Assembly: GCA_963277665.1 (NCBI GenBank)
Contig: OY728120.1
Span: forward strand, 426,566,138 to 426,630,137
Length of the DNA stretch: 64,000 nucleotides
From: Viscum album
Lineage: Eukaryota > Streptophyta > Magnoliopsida > Santalales > Viscaceae
Reading direction: 5' to 3'
The notes under the pieces were generated by a model. It was given only the letters and a program-made list of their open reading frames with translations. It searched no databases and was not told the DNA's origin. Numbering within the stretch: position 1 is the first letter of the stretch; each line of letters begins with the position of its first letter. Position numbers and translations under genes: made by a program. Positions 60,221 through 64,000 of the stretch are shown in pieces.

Positions 60221-61126
60221 CATTTTCCTATAGTTTTCTACTATGTCTACATAGCGGGATCGATGATCATTAGCAGGAACATGCATGTACTCGTATTATG
60301 ACACCTTGTTTCCATGGTGGGCTTGAGTGGAGGGGGTAGGGTCATAGGTCTGCCCATTGAATTCCCACTGCATTTGTACGGCGGATATTCTCCCCCAAGA
60401 ACCAGGGTGATAGTGTGTTCCTAAATATATATTCACCATCCTTGGCGGGAAGCCTGAGGGCCCCAGGTCTCTTGGACGTTGGAATGTGCCCTCAACATAA
60501 GGTCCTCCTCGGCGGGAGGAGGCATGGTCCTCTAGTATTGGTGGCGACACTCTCTAGCAGTGTCCCATGGGTAGGACCCCTGTGAAGTTGAGATAAAGCC
60601 GTCTGCATTGAATTCATAGAGATCCCTAAGAAAATGGAGGTACTCGTTGTCACGTTCTGGGGACAAGCAGTAGAAATGGTTTAGGATGACCAATGGGGAC
60701 ATCTGGTGTTGGGGTGTCGTTAGTGGATAAAGAGGTGATTGACAGACCTTTGCAGACTGGATGGATTGTATTGAGGTCTCCATCATAGGGAGAGTACCTT
60801 TTCAGTGGTACTCTTTGATCAGCATATTGGATACCCAACGTTGAAGACACTAGGTTGGTGAGGGGGTCTTGCTCTCTTTGGGGCCTCAGATGCTTGCAGT
60901 ATTTCTGATGTGCGTGTCTGCATGGGTCATTGGGATGTTATTTGGATTGAATGTTACTCTGAGGGAACCTACAATATACATATATGACATACAGACCACA
61001 AAACAATGTCGAAGTATCATTCCTTTAAATATATTCATATTTAGCGAGTCGGAATGGCCACCTTCCCCTTTTCTTTTGTTGTGGGGAAAAGGGGCCTGAG
61101 GGGGTGATACCACCAAATTTTTTAAC

Positions 61127-61470
61127 GATTCAAGCCAGGTTCACCATTTTAGTTTCACCTCTGAGGTGGTGCGTTTTTCATCTACCGGGGCGTAAAAAAT
61201 GGTCTGACTTGTACTATCCTTTTGTATTTTATCATTTGGGTAGAACTGCCACTTTTGTTAAGGAATCACGTCGGGTTCACTATTTTTTGTTCTGCCTCTG
61301 AGGTGGCACATTTTTTGCGTACTGGGGTGAAAAAAATGTTCTGATGTGCGGTATCCTTTTTTTATTTATCATTGGGGTAGACCGACCACCTTGGTTAAGG
61401 ATTCGCGTTGGGTTCACCATTTTTTGTTCTACCTCCAAGGTAGTGCATTTATGGGTAGTGCGAAAATTGT
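61127..61470. repeat. Tandem repeat, unit about 136 bp
   Basis: Three units start at 61127, 61263 and 61400. Each has GATTC(A/G)(A/C)G, GGGTTCACCATTTTTTGTTC, and ACCTCTGAGGTGGTGCATTTTT-like sequence, then a more variable part ending before AAGGATTC. The CCTCTGAGG core is a palindrome. Confidence 0.8.
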
Positions 61471-61939
61471 TCGAGGAAGATCTTCTCTTGTCCCTTTTTC
61501 TATAGGGAATGGGTTCTCATCGAATTTACCATTCCATTTTTTTGACTCTTTTAGCATCAGTATCCTTTAAAGAAGGTTGAATTAACCCTCTGGGAACTAT
61601 TGGTCTTAGCGGGCGATTGCATGGGGTTCAAGCACTTATTCAATTAGACCTTCTTTGATATAACTTCCTCGGATGGTCTCCAACAGGTTTATTCGTGGAT
61701 CCATGAACACCCAACGGCCCTCATATCCATGATTCATGGACCTCCTTTCCAAAGGTACGTGCTCATTGGATAACGATTTGGCCAATGACACTTAAGGACT
61801 CCATTGGTCGAGAGGATGGGAGGGCAGGCTTACCAAACCCTTTTGAGGTAGGATTTTTTCCTGCTCTAGGACTCTCTGTAAAGACTCTTAAATTTCAAGG
61901 AATTTTTTTTCTTAAATTCTTTGGGATTTTATGAGTATA

Positions 61940-61956
61940 CAGTTTCTGATGGCACC
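61940..61956 (-). other. Possible degenerate primer-binding site of the Tat element
   Basis: On the minus strand GGTGCCATCAGAAACTG follows a CA dinucleotide. It resembles the TGGTGCCATCTGTGGGAA-type site seen in some Tat-like elements, but with several mismatches. This is a weak assignment, supported mainly by position. Confidence 0.3.
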
Positions 61957-62958
61957 TGATTCCGAGGCCCGGTGTGCCCGGAATCAATTTCCGATGTTTA
62001 GCTCGGGTACGTTCAGTGAACAAATGAGCGGGTTTTTCTATCTTTTGAACTGGTACTCAGAAATAAAATCTAAGGGCATCGATGAAACCGCAACACTAGT
62101 AATTTCTTAGGAGGACCTTTACCAAAGATGTGTTTTCTTGGAAGGAGTTTTTAAAAAAAAGTGGTTTAAATAAAAGTGAATAAAATTTTGGTACAATTTT
62201 ATTTCTAAATAAGGTGGTTTTATCCTACATGGGTGAGCTAGGGTGGGATCCACTAGCATCCTAACTACCTATGTGAGGATAAATGTGTGGTGGGGCCCGC
62301 ATGATCCCCAACCCTTCACATTCCCTAAAACCCCCTAAAACCCCTATTAAACTCCTTGTGTTTAATGTTGGAAAACCCTTGAAATTAATTAAGTAAATCC
62401 TCCTCTCCCACTTTAATTCATGCCAACACATGTTAAATTAATTTATTAAACCTCTTCAATTAATTTGACTAACTGTTTGAATTTTCTATTTATGAAATTC
62501 ATCGGAAATTAAAATAAAATAAGGAGAGATTATTTTATTTTGGGTTAGAATTGTTGTGTGAGGAGGATTTGGGGAGAACTCTAGTTTTTCTTTGAAGATC
62601 ATCATCCTCTTGTGAAGAATGTCTCCTCTTAGATGAAGAACGCCGTCACCGCAAAGAGAGACGATGTGTCTTTCCTTCTTCTCTCCACAACTTGTGTGGA
62701 GACTCCGTTCCCTCCTTGGACGCAGGTCTACGCCGTCTTCAACGACGCCCGGTGAACGACATAGATTGTCATGTTAGGGGTTATATTTGTTCATGTTTAA
62801 ATCATCGTCCATCATTTTTCATGAATTGTCCAAATGTTATCAGCGTAACTGGAGGAGATCAGACCACACAAACACGGCCGATACTCCTCCCGCTTCTTCT
62901 TGTTGTTCTTTGTTGATGGTTGAGGTGAAGGCGGCGTGGTGTCATTGCACCACGCGGG

Positions 62959-63195
62959 GATGAAGAAGACCACGACCAGAGTGGGCCACGACAGTGGTGC
63001 ACGGCACTGTCATGCCACGTTGGTGAGGCCGAAGGAGGACACAACCAAGAGCAGGCCGCAGCGGTGGGGCGCGGCACCGTCGCGCCGCGCCGTTGAGGAT
63101 GAAGGATGTCGCGGCCATAAGCAGGCTGCGACGGTGGGGCGATGCGCCGTCACGCCGTGCTGGTGAGACAAGCCGCGACCTTAGGCCGTGGCGGA
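62959..63195. repeat. GC-rich tandem repeat, unit 69-70 bp
   Basis: Units at 62959-63027, 63028-63097 and 63098-63167, with a partial fourth to about 63195. Each has GATGAAG(A/G)A-like sequence, then CCAGAGC(A/G)GGC-like, then GGTGGGGCGC-like, then GCC(A/G)TC, then GCCGCG, ending GTTGAG. Because 70 is not a multiple of three, a coding role is unlikely. Confidence 0.85.
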
Positions 63196-63379
63196 CCAGG
63201 AAGGGGTTTCCGGACTACCATCCACCACTATCTCTAGGAGGCGGGACCTTGAAGGGTCCCGCAGCGGCTCAACCGTCCATCCATAAAGGCCGTTCGTTAC
63301 CAGGAAACTGGGGGGTGTAACCCCCCGACCAGCATCTTGGGCAGACCCCACTCGGTCCGCCATTTCTAGAAAAAGGGGC

Positions 63380-63640
63380 ACGCACCATGCGCCTCGCTCG
63401 GCCAGCGCCGAGCCGCAGTTGGATTCTGAGCCAGGCCGTAGGCTGCACGGGCTTGGCCGGCTGCGCCAACCGAGACGGGCCGTGCCCAGCCGTGGGTCGG
63501 GCCGCGCCAGCTGGGCCGTACTGCGCCTAGCCGTGGGCTGGGCCGGGCCGCACTAGTCGGGCCAGGCCGCACCCAATCTCGCCCAACCCGGACCCGAGTC
63601 GGGTGGACCCGGTTCGGGCCAACCCAGGGGGTATTGGGCC
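63380..63640. repeat. GC-rich low-complexity tract
   Basis: Dense, irregular repeats of GGGCCG, GCCGTGGGC and GCGCC. No gene is supported. Confidence 0.7.
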
Positions 63641-64000
63641 TGGTCGGACCGGGCCCAGACCACCTATTTTTCGGACCCGTTTCGTTCAAACGCCCATATC
63701 TTGGGCTACAGACCTCTGATCGATGCACTGTCAGTTGCGTAGGGATACTTGGATCGAGATGGTCATTTTGGTACATTACACTCTAGGTTTCTGTGAAGTT
63801 TGTGTATGGCCGGGTTGGTTCGAACCCGAAACCAACTGGCCCCTTGGAGCGGAAATGCTTATAACTTAAGGACAAGACGTCCGAATGACGTGCCATCAAA
63901 TACGATAAATTCCTATTGGTGAGACGGTTCTTTTGGATTACTCCACTCAGAGTATGGAAAATTATGGATATCAGCTGGGTTAGAAACAAGCATATTTCCA

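Larger units (their letters stand above)
60001..61956 (-). pseudogene. Tat-clade upstream coding remnant and leader, part 2
   Basis: This continues 23362-26440 across the B insertion. Minus-strand frames of 66-84 codons overlap between 60296 and 60850 and look like one broken coding region (for example YLHFLRDLYEFNADGF and GPQASRQG words), but I recognise no domain. It holds two sets of tandem repeats, listed separately. The part from about 61560 to 61956 would be the leader after the primer-binding site. Product unknown; it could be the extra ORF known from Ogre-like elements. Confidence 0.4.
61957..64000 (-). repeat. Probable Tat-element 5' LTR, incomplete at the right edge
   Basis: If the primer-binding site above is right, this is the 3' part of a minus-strand 5' LTR running past the window end. 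Base composition changes sharply: AT-rich at 62350-62560, and very GC-rich with tandem repeats at 62940-63660. No open frame here has a recognisable product; the 136-codon minus frame at 63366-63776 is a by-product of the GC-rich Gly/Pro/Arg codons. The partner LTR is outside the window, so this cannot be confirmed here. An unrelated transposon or intergenic DNA is possible. Confidence 0.35.

Noticed and set aside
62323..62352. Telomere-like CCCTAAAA/CCCCTAAAA pair
   Set aside because: Only two imperfect units and no array. Not a telomeric repeat.
62680..62916. Possible host exon with ATG frames near the GC-rich part
   Set aside because: There is no domain, no clear splice pattern, and the sequence runs into tandem repeats. 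A position within an LTR is more likely.
63366..63776. 136-codon minus-strand open frame rich in Arg, Pro and Gly
   Set aside because: GC-rich low-complexity DNA has few stop codons. No motif or conserved start was seen.

Overview
The window looks like repeat-rich nuclear DNA of a flowering plant with a large genome. I found no host gene. Nearly every base can be assigned to Ty3/Gypsy LTR retrotransposons nested inside one another. The plant evidence is the initiator tRNA-Met type primer-binding sites, the chromodomain-ended pol genes with very long LTRs (Tekay/Del-like chromoviruses), and a Tat/Ogre-type pol carrying a second, archaeal-type RNase H. I cannot name the species, or say whether it is a monocot or a eudicot.

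Layout. (1) The substrate is an old, decayed Tat-clade element read on the minus strand. Its 3' untranslated region, full of tandem repeats, lies at 1-2353 and 15236-16629. Its pol lies at 16630-21028 (integrase, second RNase H, RT with first RNase H, linker, protease, from left to right). Its gag lies at about 21029-23361, with upstream coding-like sequence at 23362-26440 and 60001-61956. A probable 5' LTR runs from 61957 to the right edge. (2) Element A1 (2359-15230, plus strand, target duplication ACATA) is a young Tekay-like element inserted in the Tat 3' region. Its two LTRs are both 3595 bp and differ by about 2% in the part I compared. Its gag-pol is nearly full length but has four in-frame stops, and an extra truncated gag lies upstream. 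(3) Element B (26446-59995, plus strand, duplication GATAT) is an older chromovirus inserted in the Tat upstream region. (4) Element A2 (27073-50966, plus strand, duplication AATAT/AATAC), a decayed relative of A1, is inserted in the 5' LTR of B. (5) Element C (34162-45589, minus strand, duplication CTACC) is inserted in the RNase H/integrase junction of A2. It has 4.6-kb LTRs around only 2.2 kb of internal DNA holding a broken gag, and is LARD-like. A short tRNA-derived, SINE-like unit lies inside C.

The nesting fixes the order of insertion: Tat first, then B, then A2, then C. A1 entered separately and is probably the latest arrival, judging by its LTR similarity. All reading frames seen are broken, so no element here looks autonomous. 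The least explained signals are three. One is a CGTACGTACGG...CCGTCTCC module repeated in the LTRs of A1, A2 and C. The second is the double gag of A1. The third is the set of tandem arrays in the Tat untranslated regions.
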